This document shows, in pieces, positions 54,430-62,499 of a stretch of 64,000 nt of DNA. The notes beneath the pieces were generated by a model. The model saw only the letters and a list, made by a program, of their open reading frames with translations, had not been told where the DNA came from and did not search any database. Source of the stretch: Candidatus Zixiibacteriota bacterium (GTDB lineage Bacteria > Zixibacteria > MSB-5A5 > GN15 > FEB-12); the NCBI GenBank assembly GCA_035380245.1, contig DAOSXA010000002.1, positions 1,116,001 to 1,180,000 of the forward strand, in the 5' to 3' direction. Within the stretch, counting starts at the first letter, position 1. Each line of letters begins with the position of its first letter. Position numbers and translations under genes: made by a program.

Positions 54430-54800
54430 CCCACCCGTGGACGGGTGGGCCACCGGACGGGAAGTAACTATTTATTATGTTTGCTGCTCACCAATTCCCA
54501 CCCGAGGGGTGGGGCACCTTTGTCCGAAGTTATCAGATATCCCACCCGTGGACGGGTGGGCCACCGGACGGGAAGTAACTATTTATGATGTCTGCTGCTC
54601 ACCAATTCCCACCCGAGGGGTGGGGCACCTTTGTCCGAAGTTATCAGATATCCCACCCGTGGACGGGTGGGCCACCGGACGTTTGCCGGGGTGTACTGCT
54701 GCAGGGGCAGACCGAGACGTCTGCCGCCCACCAACACGGTTGGATTCTTCGCGAGTTCATTCATTGGAATTAGATAGAAGAATTTCCGCGGTTGTACAGT
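54430..54800 (+). repeat. Mosaic palindromic repeat array 2 with 111-bp tandem units
   Basis: Units start at 54430, 54541 and 54652 (exact 111-base period; the first two differ at about two positions, the third is partial). Each unit has the hairpin CCCACCCG-TGGA-CGGGTGGG, GCCACCGGACGGGAAGTAAC, and a second palindrome CCCACC..GGGGTGGG followed by TTTGTCCGAAGTTATCAGAT. From about 54682 it switches to the module shared with arrays 1 and 3: GGGGTGTACTGCTGCAGG, a GGCAGAC...GTCTGCC hairpin, GGTTGGATTCTTCGCGAG and CCGCGGTTGTAC. Confidence 0.92.
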
Positions 54801-55013
54801 CGCAGGTCAGGTTGCTTGCAATCTGACACTGGTTTACCGAGAGTTGTTGTCATACGGAATGAAAAGGCTACGGCTGTCGGGACAACGCGAGAGATAAAAA
54901 AACAAGCTCCGGCTATCACATAGTATGCCGCGCACCGCACAAACAAAATTATCCGGAAATAATTGACACGAACAATTCAGGGGCTTAATTTTTTGATGCA
55001 GTCAGGCTTTGTT

Positions 55014-55042
55014 CTGTCATGCGAAGCAGGATTGTGTATACT
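55014..55042 (+). promoter_or_regulatory. Possible promoter of the 55.1-kb membrane protein gene
   Basis: TATACT (55037-55042) is a good -10. CTGTCA (55014-55019) stands 17 bases upstream as a weak -35. The surrounding 54801-55118 interval is AT-richer than its neighbours and holds no other recognised feature. Confidence 0.35.
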
Positions 55043-55118
55043 CAGTTACGGAGAAACAGACCGGAGAAATAAACACATTACTTCCGTTTGAACGGGGACT
55101 GTCGGATCGGAGGTAACC

Positions 55119-55964
55119 ATGAGATCGAAAATACCGTTGCCGGTAGCTCAAGCAATAATGGGACTGGTGACCCTTTTAATACCCGTTATGTGGGCGGTCG
55201 GCCACCGAGGGAACAACACGTTCCTTAGCCTGTGTCTGCTTTTTGTCATCTTTTACCGCTTGTCGCCCGAATTCCACGAGCAGGTACAGCGGTTTATAAA
55301 CAACATTTCGCACAGTGATGTCAAAATTCGTCGCCGGTTCATGAGTATGGCCGCGGTCGCCGTGTTACTCGTGATTCTTCATCTGGTCGATGGTCAATTG
55401 GGAAGTCTCTGGGACCTGGACTGGGAGGGAGGTATCGGAACAACCTTCTCCGGTTACCTCCTGGCTGTGGCTTCGCTTCTCTGTTATTTTTGCTGGCGTC
55501 AGTCGGAGAAAGGAAAGGATCGAATCGCCTGGACCCTGTTCGGGATTCTTCTGATGACCATGACTGTCGACGAGTTGAGCGAATTTCACCATGGTCTGGC
55601 CAGACTTCTCTGGCACAGCACCACCGGCCAGGATCAAACGGTACTCATTAAGGGACTCGAATTTTGGATACTCGTGCTGTCGCCGTTTATTCTGTCAATA
55701 ATCGGGGGGCTTATCTGGTTCGTTCGCCATGTTCTTCATAAGGCATCACGAACAACGGCTGCGGTCGCTTTGATCGCCTGGGTCACCTCACAAGCTCTCG
55801 AAGCCACTATCGCATCGAAGATTCTCCCTCATTCCGTGGAGGTAGCTACCGAAGAGTTTCTGGAAATGTTCGGGACGATTCTCCTGATAGTGACGTTCCA
55901 TCGCGAGTACGGTCTGCGCACCTCGGAGAAAAAAGACAGCATACCGGAATCTCTGCAGACCTGA
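55119..55964 (+). CDS. Polytopic membrane protein of unknown function
   Basis: A 281-aa protein with about seven predicted membrane helices, including residues 10-26, 31-47, 72-90, 106-124, 137-152, 180-200 and 212-232. A conserved-looking polar stretch VDELSEFHHGLARLLW contains an acidic/His cluster that could bind metal or haem. No family recognised. It runs opposite to the flanking polysaccharide genes, is bracketed by repeat arrays and lies next to a transposase remnant, so it is probably a later insertion. GGAGG precedes the ATG by five bases. Confidence 0.65.
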   Translation: MRSKIPLPVAQAIMGLVTLLIPVMWAVGHRGNNTFLSLCLLFVIFYRLSPEFHEQVQRFINNISHSDVKIRRRFMSMAAVAVLLVILHLVDGQLGSLWDLDWEGGIGTTFSGYLLAVASLLCYFCWRQSEKGKDRIAWTLFGILLMTMTVDELSEFHHGLARLLWHSTTGQDQTVLIKGLEFWILVLSPFILSIIGGLIWFVRHVLHKASRTTAAVALIAWVTSQALEATIASKILPHSVEVATEEFLEMFGTILLIVTFHREYGLRTSEKKDSIPESLQT

Positions 55965-56051
55965 CATATTGCTGAAGACTCGGAATGGTTGCGGCAGGTC
56001 TCGGAGAGATCTGCCTGACTGTTACCTATCTATCCAGTTTGTACCATCTTT

Positions 56052-56390
56052 AATCCCACCCGAGGGGTGGGGCACCAAAAAAATGAAGATGTATTCCCGC
56101 TTTCGCAGGAAAGACGTTTTCGGGGGTGTACTGCTACAGGGGCAGACGAGACGTCTGCCGCCCACCAACGCGGTTGGATTCTTCGCGAGATTATTCACTG
56201 GAGTCAGACATGGGATACGCCGCGGTTGTACAGAGTAGGACAAGACGTCTGCCGCCCACCAATCCCACCCGAGGGGTGGGGCACCTTTGTCCGAAGTTAT
56301 CAGATATCCCACCCGTGGACGGGTGGGCCACCAGACGTTTGCCGGGGTGTACTGCTGCAGGGGCAGACGAGACGTCTGCCGCCCACCAAG
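56052..56390 (+). repeat. Mosaic palindromic repeat array 3
   Basis: Same modules as arrays 1 and 2 in a different order. It opens with the CCCACCCGAGGGGTGGGGC palindrome, then has GGGGTGTACTGCTACAGG, GGCAGACG-AGA-CGTCTGCC, the GGTTGGATTCTTCGCGAG linker to CCGCGGTTGTAC, another CGTCTGCCGCCCACCA, the CCCACC...GGTGGG pair with TTTGTCCGAAGTTATCAG, and a final GGCAGACG-AGA-CGTCTGCC hairpin. It ends directly at the transposase fragment. Short open frames across it are repeat translations. Confidence 0.9.
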
Positions 56391-56391
56391 T

Positions 56392-56655
56392 AGTCAGAAG
56401 GCCTATCAGCCCCAGCCCAAAGAATGGCTCTATGACACTCCGGCGCCGGTTCTGCGGCTAAACACCCAGGGCTGTCTCAATTGGGCCGGTCGCAGATTCT
56501 TCGTCAGTGAAGCCTTAGCACACGAGAGAGTTCAGGTTCATGCTGTTGACAACATTCTGGCCGTGAAGTTCAGACATATGTGGATACGAGAAATAGACCT
56601 GACTACCGGTCAATCAAACACCATGATTGACAAAAACTATAACCCTTATGTGTAA
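56392..56655 (+). pseudogene. Transposase C-terminal remnant (IS481/integrase-core type)
   Basis: Only the last 87 codons of a transposase remain in frame, ending at a TAA. LRLNTQGCLNWAGRRFFVSE, then ALAHERVQVHAVDNILAVKF and the ending WIREIDLTTG match the C-terminal strand-rich region of IS481-type DDE transposases, which reads roughly 'G.v.w.gkr.fvseaL.ge.v.l'. There is no start codon. The 5' side is cut precisely by repeat array 3, and the catalytic DDE core is absent. So this is a fossil of an insertion sequence, not an active element. Confidence 0.7.
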
Positions 56656-56759
56656 AGGATGTGTTGACACATTCTGTTAACTATGTCTTGACACCGTACA
56701 TACAAGCAACCTGACCTGCGAAAAAACTGACAATATGTCTGTCACCCAACAAACATAAA

Positions 56760-56784
56760 GGCCGGGATCGCGGGGATCCCGGCC
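56760..56784 (-). terminator. Terminator downstream of the WbpE-like gene
   Basis: Perfect 10-bp stem GGCCGGGATC / GATCCCGGCC (56760-56769 and 56775-56784) with a five-base loop. On the minus strand it is followed by TTTATGTTTGTTG. A second hairpin, GGTCGGGC...GCCCGACC, lies closer to the stop codon (about 56867-56888). Together they end the minus-strand Wza-to-WbpE transcript before the inserted segment. Confidence 0.7.
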
Positions 56785-56898
56785 TGCGGAGCTTGTATAT
56801 CAACGTTTTTATGTCAATAGCAAACGCGGATTCGAAGACGTATCCGCCCACACTAAAGAGCGGTCGGGCCGTGCCGCCCGACCACATCTCCAATAAAA

Positions 56899-58002
56899 CT
56901 ACATCACGGACTTGATCGTCTCGATCACTTCCTGCTGTTCTACCTCGGTCAATTCCGGGTAGATCGGAATCGATAAAACCTGATCGGAGGCCAGGCTCGA
57001 TACCGGGAATTCATCCGGTTTGTAACCAAGAAACTCGAAGCAGGGTTGTTTATGGAACGGCACCGGATAATAAACCACATTACCGATCTTGGCTTCGGAT
57101 AACTTCGCCTGCACCGGCTCCCGATTCTCAAACGCGATGGTGTACTGGTTGTAAATGTGGAAGGTGCTGTAGCTCATCGCCACCGGTGTTTTCATCCCCG
57201 GTATACCCTCGAACATCTGATCGTAAATACGGGCATGCTCGATTCGCTGAACCGACCATTTGCGCAAGTGGGCCAGCTTCACCAGAAGAATCGCCGCTTG
57301 CATGGTTGCCAGGCGCGAGTTATAACCGACCATGTCGTGATAGTATTTTCGCTTGGCGCCGTGGACGCGAAGCCAGCGACATTGATTGTAGTTGTCTTCT
57401 GATTTGGTGACAATCATACCGCCGTCACCGCCCGCTCCGAGGTTCTTGGACGGGAAGAACGAGAAACAGCCAAAATCACCGATCGAGCCGGCCTTACGCC
57501 CCTTGTATTCAGCGCCGATAGCCTGAGCGGCATCCTCGACCACTTTCAAGTTGTTCTTGCCGGCGATCTCTATGATCGGATCCATATCGGCTACCTGACC
57601 GTACAGGTGGACCGGGAGGATAACCTTGGTCTTGTCGGTAATGGCAGCCTCGATCAGGTTCGGGTCGATGTTGTACGAGTTGGGATCGATATCGACAAAA
57701 ACCGGTTTCGCGCCCAGTCGATGAATCACTCCGGCTGTGGCAAAAAACGAAAAATCGGTGGTGATTACCTCATCACCCGGTTCAACTCCGGCCGCACGCA
57801 GAGCCACCAGCAGAGCATCGGTGCCGGAGGCCACGCCGATCCCGTAATCGACCTCACAGAGTGAAGCGATTTTTTCTTCCAACTCGGCCACTTCCGGGCC
57901 AAGGATAAACTTGCCGTGCGTAAGAACGCGGATAACGGCCTCGTCCAGCTCCGGCTTGAGATATTTGTATTGACGACTTAAGTCCAAAAGAGGTACGGAC
58001 AT
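56899..58002 (-). CDS. DegT-family aminotransferase, WbpE-like
   Basis: PLP aminotransferase, 367 aa. PLDLSRQYKYLKPELDEAV, GVASGTDALLVALRAAG and DFSFFATAGVIHRLGAKPVF occur, and the Schiff-base Lys is in FSFFPSKNLGAGGDGG. This sequence style is that of WbpE/WlbC, which transaminates the 3-keto intermediate in diacetamido-uronic acid synthesis. The adjacent acetyltransferase and dehydrogenase support that role. AAGGAG lies seven bases before the ATG. Confidence 0.92.
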   Translation of the reverse strand: MSVPLLDLSRQYKYLKPELDEAVIRVLTHGKFILGPEVAELEEKIASLCEVDYGIGVASGTDALLVALRAAGVEPGDEVITTDFSFFATAGVIHRLGAKPVFVDIDPNSYNIDPNLIEAAITDKTKVILPVHLYGQVADMDPIIEIAGKNNLKVVEDAAQAIGAEYKGRKAGSIGDFGCFSFFPSKNLGAGGDGGMIVTKSEDNYNQCRWLRVHGAKRKYYHDMVGYNSRLATMQAAILLVKLAHLRKWSVQRIEHARIYDQMFEGIPGMKTPVAMSYSTFHIYNQYTIAFENREPVQAKLSEAKIGNVVYYPVPFHKQPCFEFLGYKPDEFPVSSLASDQVLSIPIYPELTEVEQQEVIETIKSVM

Positions 58003-58013
58003 TGTATTACTCC

Positions 58014-58775
58014 TTACTCATCCTTCCAGCCCTGATTGTCCAGAAGCTGTTCTTCGGGGACATCCCGGAAAGGTTTGGCCGGGATGCCGGCAACGATTTT
58101 CTTCGGCGTCGTATCGGCAGTCACCAATGCCGCCGCCGCTACCAGCGTATCTTCGCCAATCGTCTTGCCGGGCAGGATCGTGCTGTGAACGCCGAGACGG
58201 GCGCCGCGCTTGATCGTCACTCCCTTGAAGTGTTTGAACCGCTCTTCAGTACGACCGACGTAATTGTCGTTGGAGGTGGCCACGCACGGAGCGACGAACA
58301 CGCGGTCCCCTACTTCGGAGTATGCGGTAATATAGACGTTGGTTTCGAGTTTGACGTATTTGCCGATTTTACAGAAGTTCTCGATGGCGACTCCGCGACC
58401 AACGATCGTGAAACGGTCGATAGTGACATTCTCGCGTACGGTCGACAGGTCGGCAATAAGCACCTTGCGACCGATCCCGCAACCGCGATAAATAACGACA
58501 TTGGTGCCGATAATGCAGTCGCGGTCAATGGTACAAGCGGGAAGCTGTTGGTCTTTGGTTACGGCTGAATTGGCGGCTTTCATCGGATTTTTACCGATGA
58601 CGGTACCGTCATCGATACGGACATTGTCACCGATCACGCTGTCGTCATGAATCACGACATGGTGCCCGATCACGCAGCCGGTGCCGATCCTGACGTTTTC
58701 GCCGACTACACAGAACTCACCCAGACGGGTGTTTGCGCCGATCACGGCGGATGCGGCGATTATCGAAGATGCCAT
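58014..58775 (-). CDS. Left-handed beta-helix acyltransferase, WbpD/WlbB-like
   Basis: A 253-aa hexapeptide-repeat N-acetyltransferase. Repeated I-G-x-x triplets run through most of the protein (AVIGANTRLGEFCVVGENVR, DCIIGTNVVIYRGCGIGRKV), and the end reads AGIPAKPFRDVPE. Predicted to acetylate the 3-amino group made by the neighbouring aminotransferase. The open frame extends to 58961, but that part is out of phase with the dehydrogenase gene; the ATG at 58775 has AGAGG upstream. Confidence 0.88.
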   Translation of the reverse strand: MASSIIAASAVIGANTRLGEFCVVGENVRIGTGCVIGHHVVIHDDSVIGDNVRIDDGTVIGKNPMKAANSAVTKDQQLPACTIDRDCIIGTNVVIYRGCGIGRKVLIADLSTVRENVTIDRFTIVGRGVAIENFCKIGKYVKLETNVYITAYSEVGDRVFVAPCVATSNDNYVGRTEERFKHFKGVTIKRGARLGVHSTILPGKTIGEDTLVAAAALVTADTTPKKIVAGIPAKPFRDVPEEQLLDNQGWKDE

Positions 58776-58822
58776 ATATACTGCCTCTTTGTCTTCAGGT
58801 ACTTGTTCGTTCGCGATGCCGC

Positions 58823-59830
58823 CTAGCTGATCGACACCGGCGCCCCGCCGGCCTCGAGTGACTTCTGGGCCGCATCGAGCACTTTGAGGACTCTGAGTCC
58901 TTCTACTCCGTCGGAACGAGGTCGTTCCCGTTTCTCGATACACTGCAGGAAATGCTTGCACTCCTCGGCCAAAGGCTCACTCGCTTTGATCTGCGGTATG
59001 ATGATGTCGCCGGTCCGGATGGCCAGGTATTCACCGTACGTGTTGTAATCCTGCTTGGTATCGACACCCTTGTCGTAGAGACGGATTTTTTCGGCGGCCT
59101 GGGAGTCATCGAACTCCACCATTTTTTTCGAGCCGACCACCACCAGCTTGCGATCCTTATGCGGATCGAGCCAGGAAACATGGATATGAGCCATGGTGCC
59201 GTCGCCGAAATGCAGCGTCGTGAAAACCACATCCTCGATCCCCGGCTGGAGATAAGCAGAGCCGGTCGAGGTTACCCGTACCGGATCTTTGCCGAGCAAA
59301 TAGAGAATGATCGAGATATCGTGCGGTGCGAACGACCAGAGCGCGTTTTCGATATCGCGTACTTTGCCGAGATTGACGCGGCTGGCATATAGATAGTAAA
59401 TCTTGCCGAGATTGCCGTCGTCAATCTGCTTGCGCAGGTATAGCGTACAAGGATGGTAGACCATGATATGGCCGACCATGACAATACGGTTGGCTTTTTC
59501 GGCTGCTTCGACCAGTTTCTCGCCGTCGGTCACGGATAAAACCAGCGGCTTTTCGACAAAAACATCCTTGCCGGCTTCGATCGCAGCCATGGCCATCTCA
59601 AAATGGGCGGCCGGCGGCGTGGCGATCACGACCGCTTCGATATCGTCACGTTTAATAATGTCGTTGTAATCGGCTGTAGCATCCACACCGGGATAGGTCG
59701 CCTTGACCCATTTTCGTCGACCCTCATCCTGATCACAGGCCAGGACCAGCGAACCACCGCCGAGATTATAGAAGTTCCGCAGGAGGTTCTTGCCCCAGGC
59801 GCCCACTCCTGCTATCGCGAGGTTCTTCAT
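58823..59830 (-). CDS. Gfo/Idh/MocA family dehydrogenase, WbpB/WlbA-like
   Basis: NAD-dependent sugar nucleotide dehydrogenase, 335 aa. N-terminal Rossmann loop AIAGVGAWGKNLLRNF, the catalytic DVFVEKPLVLS motif (Glu-Lys-Pro), GHIMVYHPC and ALWSFAPHDISI match WlbA/WbpB, which oxidises C3 of UDP-GlcNAc-uronate. The stop lies 47 bases before the WbpD-like start. Confidence 0.9.
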   Translation of the reverse strand: MKNLAIAGVGAWGKNLLRNFYNLGGGSLVLACDQDEGRRKWVKATYPGVDATADYNDIIKRDDIEAVVIATPPAAHFEMAMAAIEAGKDVFVEKPLVLSVTDGEKLVEAAEKANRIVMVGHIMVYHPCTLYLRKQIDDGNLGKIYYLYASRVNLGKVRDIENALWSFAPHDISIILYLLGKDPVRVTSTGSAYLQPGIEDVVFTTLHFGDGTMAHIHVSWLDPHKDRKLVVVGSKKMVEFDDSQAAEKIRLYDKGVDTKQDYNTYGEYLAIRTGDIIIPQIKASEPLAEECKHFLQCIEKRERPRSDGVEGLRVLKVLDAAQKSLEAGGAPVSIS

Positions 59831-59845
59831 AAGCTCAATGCGTCC

Positions 59846-61057
59846 TTATGGTAAAGATTGTTTCATACGTTTTACGGAAGGCAGCCATCCGAAGAAAGCC
59901 GCCAGGAAAATGACCGCTCTCCGATAGTCGTCGGGATGAGACACGCTCAGAGCGGTCAGGTATTCAAAAAAGGCCGCCAGGAGAATCGAAACCACCAGCG
60001 AAACGGCAAAAGCCGCCAAGACGATATACGCCCGCTTGGGCCAGCTTTTAACCCGGGGAGCTTCGGCGCGATCGAGAATCGTAATCGTAGGGAGCTCCTC
60101 GTTCTCCTGGATCTTGGCCTGTTCATGTTGACTCAGTAAAGTCTGATAGAGGCCTTCGTTAACCTTCACCCGACTGTAAAGTTTTTCGAACTCACCCCGC
60201 AGAGCGGGGACGTCGGCAATCGGGAGCGAGAAGAACGAAGAATCGGCGTTGGAGGTTTCGAGTTGTTCGATCTGACCGAGCAACACCTCACGCCGCCGTT
60301 TTAAGTCTTTGAGATCGGTATTGTCGGGGCCGTATTTATCGGACATCATCTGAAGACTCAACTCGGTTTCGGCCAGACGGATTTTGAGCTGAATCGCCTG
60401 CTCGGTAGCCAGGCGAATTTGTTCATCGAAATCGACCGTCTTATACCGATTCTGGAATTGCTCAAGAGCCGCACGCGAAGAATCCAGCTCGCGCCGAACC
60501 TGGTCAAGGCGTTCCTCGATAAAGGAACGGTTTTCCCTGGCGCGGGAAGTTGCAATTTCCCGGTTGACCTTGTCCAGCTGCTCAACCAGGGCATTGACCA
60601 CACGCGCCGCCAGTTCCGGGTCGCGATCCTCGTAGGTAATTTCCAGCAAGCCCTCTTCGGTTACCTCGTAACCGGAATTATCGAGAAAATTCTTGATCGC
60701 TTCATCAGCGTTGCGAGCATCGAGTTGTTCGTAGGAAAGACAGTTAGCGATTACCGGCTCGATGATCCGCCTCGATGACAGCATCCGGGCATAGACATCG
60801 GAAGTCGTCACCATCACCGGCAGGTTAAGCCCCTTGGTGACCGAAACCACATCCGACAACAGACTCAATCCGGCGACCGGAAGAGAAGTATCCTTGGGAG
60901 GCAACAGCAGCGACCTGGCTTTGTAGTATTTGGGGAGAACCAACGATACCGCCAGCGCCGCCAAGGTGACCACGATTACGGTCGTCAGAATGAACCGCTT
61001 GCGGCGAGCGAGCACTTCCAGCAAACGCCAGAGATTAGTAGTGCCTTCCTGGCTCAT
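59846..61057 (-). CDS. Wzz-type polysaccharide chain-length/co-polymerase protein
   Basis: A 403-aa inner-membrane protein. The N-terminal helix (about 20-40) is followed by SLVLPKYYKARSLLLPP, and a long periplasmic coiled coil spans about 130-280. The C-terminal proline-rich RAEAPRVKSWPKR precedes the second helix (about 345-370). No tyrosine-kinase (BY-kinase) domain follows, so it is a kinase-less Wzz/PCP1-2 type. ATGA overlap with the wza-like gene. Confidence 0.92.
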   Translation of the reverse strand: MSQEGTTNLWRLLEVLARRKRFILTTVIVVTLAALAVSLVLPKYYKARSLLLPPKDTSLPVAGLSLLSDVVSVTKGLNLPVMVTTSDVYARMLSSRRIIEPVIANCLSYEQLDARNADEAIKNFLDNSGYEVTEEGLLEITYEDRDPELAARVVNALVEQLDKVNREIATSRARENRSFIEERLDQVRRELDSSRAALEQFQNRYKTVDFDEQIRLATEQAIQLKIRLAETELSLQMMSDKYGPDNTDLKDLKRRREVLLGQIEQLETSNADSSFFSLPIADVPALRGEFEKLYSRVKVNEGLYQTLLSQHEQAKIQENEELPTITILDRAEAPRVKSWPKRAYIVLAAFAVSLVVSILLAAFFEYLTALSVSHPDDYRRAVIFLAAFFGWLPSVKRMKQSLP

Positions 61058-62427
61058 CGATACTCCTCTTTCACCTGAACCACCAATTCATCGCCGTCGT
61101 GGACCAGAACACCGGGTGAGATGGTGGATGTCACCCGTGCTACCCGGTTAAGGACATTGATTCGATTCCGGTCGGCCCGGGGCAAAAAATCTCCTGCGGC
61201 GGTGATATAAAAGGCGGCATCCTTACCAGCGACATAAGGAAATCTTCCGGGATTAAGAACTTCACCGGAGACCTTGACAAACCCGACGTTGAACGGCACG
61301 AACACTGAGTCATCGGGCATGAGTTTCATCTCCAGAATACCTGAAGATCCCATATAGGCGCTGGTGACCGGGTAGCGGGTACGAGTTATTCTTCCCCATT
61401 CATCGACCCCGGCACGCCGAAATACCGTCAATTGATCGCGGTTGGCATCGGTCATCATACCACCGGCCTGCTCGATCAATTTCCCCACCGTCGAGCCTTC
61501 CGCGTAGTCGAACCTGCCCGTTTGATTCACGGCGCCGTAGATAGTAAGCATCGGGTGCAACTCAGCCACGGCAGGAATCTCGATCACCGTGCCGGGACTG
61601 ACGCGGTCATTAGTGCTCGAACCGGAACCGTTGGCGATTATCCTTACCCGACTGCTGTCGGCGCTGCTACGAAAACCTCCCGCAAGAGTAATCAACTGAG
61701 TCAGATCATCACCCGGTAGAAGTTCGATTTCACGCGGGCGGTTGACTTCGCCAACCACCTGAACTCGATCGGAGGATTTATCCGGGACGAGAATCGCATC
61801 GCCGGCATAGAGGCAGGGATTGAGGCTGTTGTCACCGGCATAGCGAGCCAGATCAAGGTCGACATGGACAGGAACAGGCCCACCCGACAAAATGATATTG
61901 CGGCTCGAAGCACCCCAGGCAAGTCCGCCGGCCATTTCAATGGCCTCGGACACACGCTGTGAAGTGAACAGCTTGTAAAGCCCCGGTTTGTCTACGGCGC
62001 CGGTTACCGTGACGGCAATCAGCACCGGATCGGAGACGGCAACAGTAATCTGTTCAGCGTTGAATTGCCGTTTTAACTCCGGTATCAATAGCGCCCGGGC
62101 TTGAGATAAGGTTTTGCCGCCCAGATCAATTACGCCGAGACTCTGGTGTACGATAGCTCCGTCGGGTCCTACCTCGAGGTCAATCTCCCCGAGTTTGGTC
62201 CGGATAAAAGTCACGGTCAGTTTCTCTCCGGGACGGATGAGATAGAGATCAGGATCTATCGGCTCATCGTAGTAGCGATAGTTCTCCATCCAGGTTCCGG
62301 CCAGCGAATCATCTGCGCCCATCTGGGCGTTCGCTCCGATAACCAACACCAAAAGCCCTGACAGGGCAAACAAAGCCGTCCGAAGCGCGGTCGGCCAAAC
62401 GTATCTGGCGAATGCTTCACGAATCAT
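61054..62427 (-). CDS. Wza-like outer-membrane polysaccharide export protein with SLBB domains
   Basis: A 457-aa exported protein: signal peptide (LRTALFALSGLLVLVIGANA), then the Poly_export domain (YLIRPGEKLTVTFIRTKLGE) and about four SLBB repeats (VTVTGAVDKPGLYKL, VQVVGEVNRPREIEL, LTIYGAVNQTGRFDY, VKVSGEVLNPGRFPY). There is no lipobox cysteine, so it is not a lipoprotein, unlike E. coli Wza. It would form the outer-membrane channel working with Wzz. The ATG has no Shine-Dalgarno. Confidence 0.92.
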   Translation of the reverse strand: MIREAFARYVWPTALRTALFALSGLLVLVIGANAQMGADDSLAGTWMENYRYYDEPIDPDLYLIRPGEKLTVTFIRTKLGEIDLEVGPDGAIVHQSLGVIDLGGKTLSQARALLIPELKRQFNAEQITVAVSDPVLIAVTVTGAVDKPGLYKLFTSQRVSEAIEMAGGLAWGASSRNIILSGGPVPVHVDLDLARYAGDNSLNPCLYAGDAILVPDKSSDRVQVVGEVNRPREIELLPGDDLTQLITLAGGFRSSADSSRVRIIANGSGSSTNDRVSPGTVIEIPAVAELHPMLTIYGAVNQTGRFDYAEGSTVGKLIEQAGGMMTDANRDQLTVFRRAGVDEWGRITRTRYPVTSAYMGSSGILEMKLMPDDSVFVPFNVGFVKVSGEVLNPGRFPYVAGKDAAFYITAAGDFLPRADRNRINVLNRVARVTSTISPGVLVHDGDELVVQVKEEYR

Positions 62428-62439
62428 ATATAACGGCGA

Positions 62440-62468
62440 AGGATAGTTAAAATAGGCGGTCCTGTCAA
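62440..62468 (-). promoter_or_regulatory. Strong promoter of the polysaccharide export operon
   Basis: Minus-strand TTGACA (62463-62468, perfect -35), 17-base spacer, TATCCT (62440-62445). The start codon lies only 12 bases beyond the -10, so the leader should be roughly 4-7 bases. It lies between the wza-like gene and MITE-like copy iii. Confidence 0.75.
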
Positions 62469-62499
62469 CCGCTATAAGTTGCGGGGAAGCTTAGCCTTA

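Noticed and set aside
53281..54434. Upstream start of the 2-epimerase at 54434
   Set aside because: The extra 22 codons lie across the promoter and into repeat array 2, whereas the family start is MKTRPTVISIVGARP at 54368.
54430..54681. Possible CRISPR array from regularly spaced repeats
   Set aside because: Units are 111-170 bases long with no short unique spacers of uniform size and no cas genes; they are tandem and mosaic repeats.
58776..58961. N-terminal extension of the WbpD-like frame
   Set aside because: It reads out of frame through the end of the dehydrogenase gene and does not show hexapeptide repeats; the ATG at 58775 has a ribosome site.
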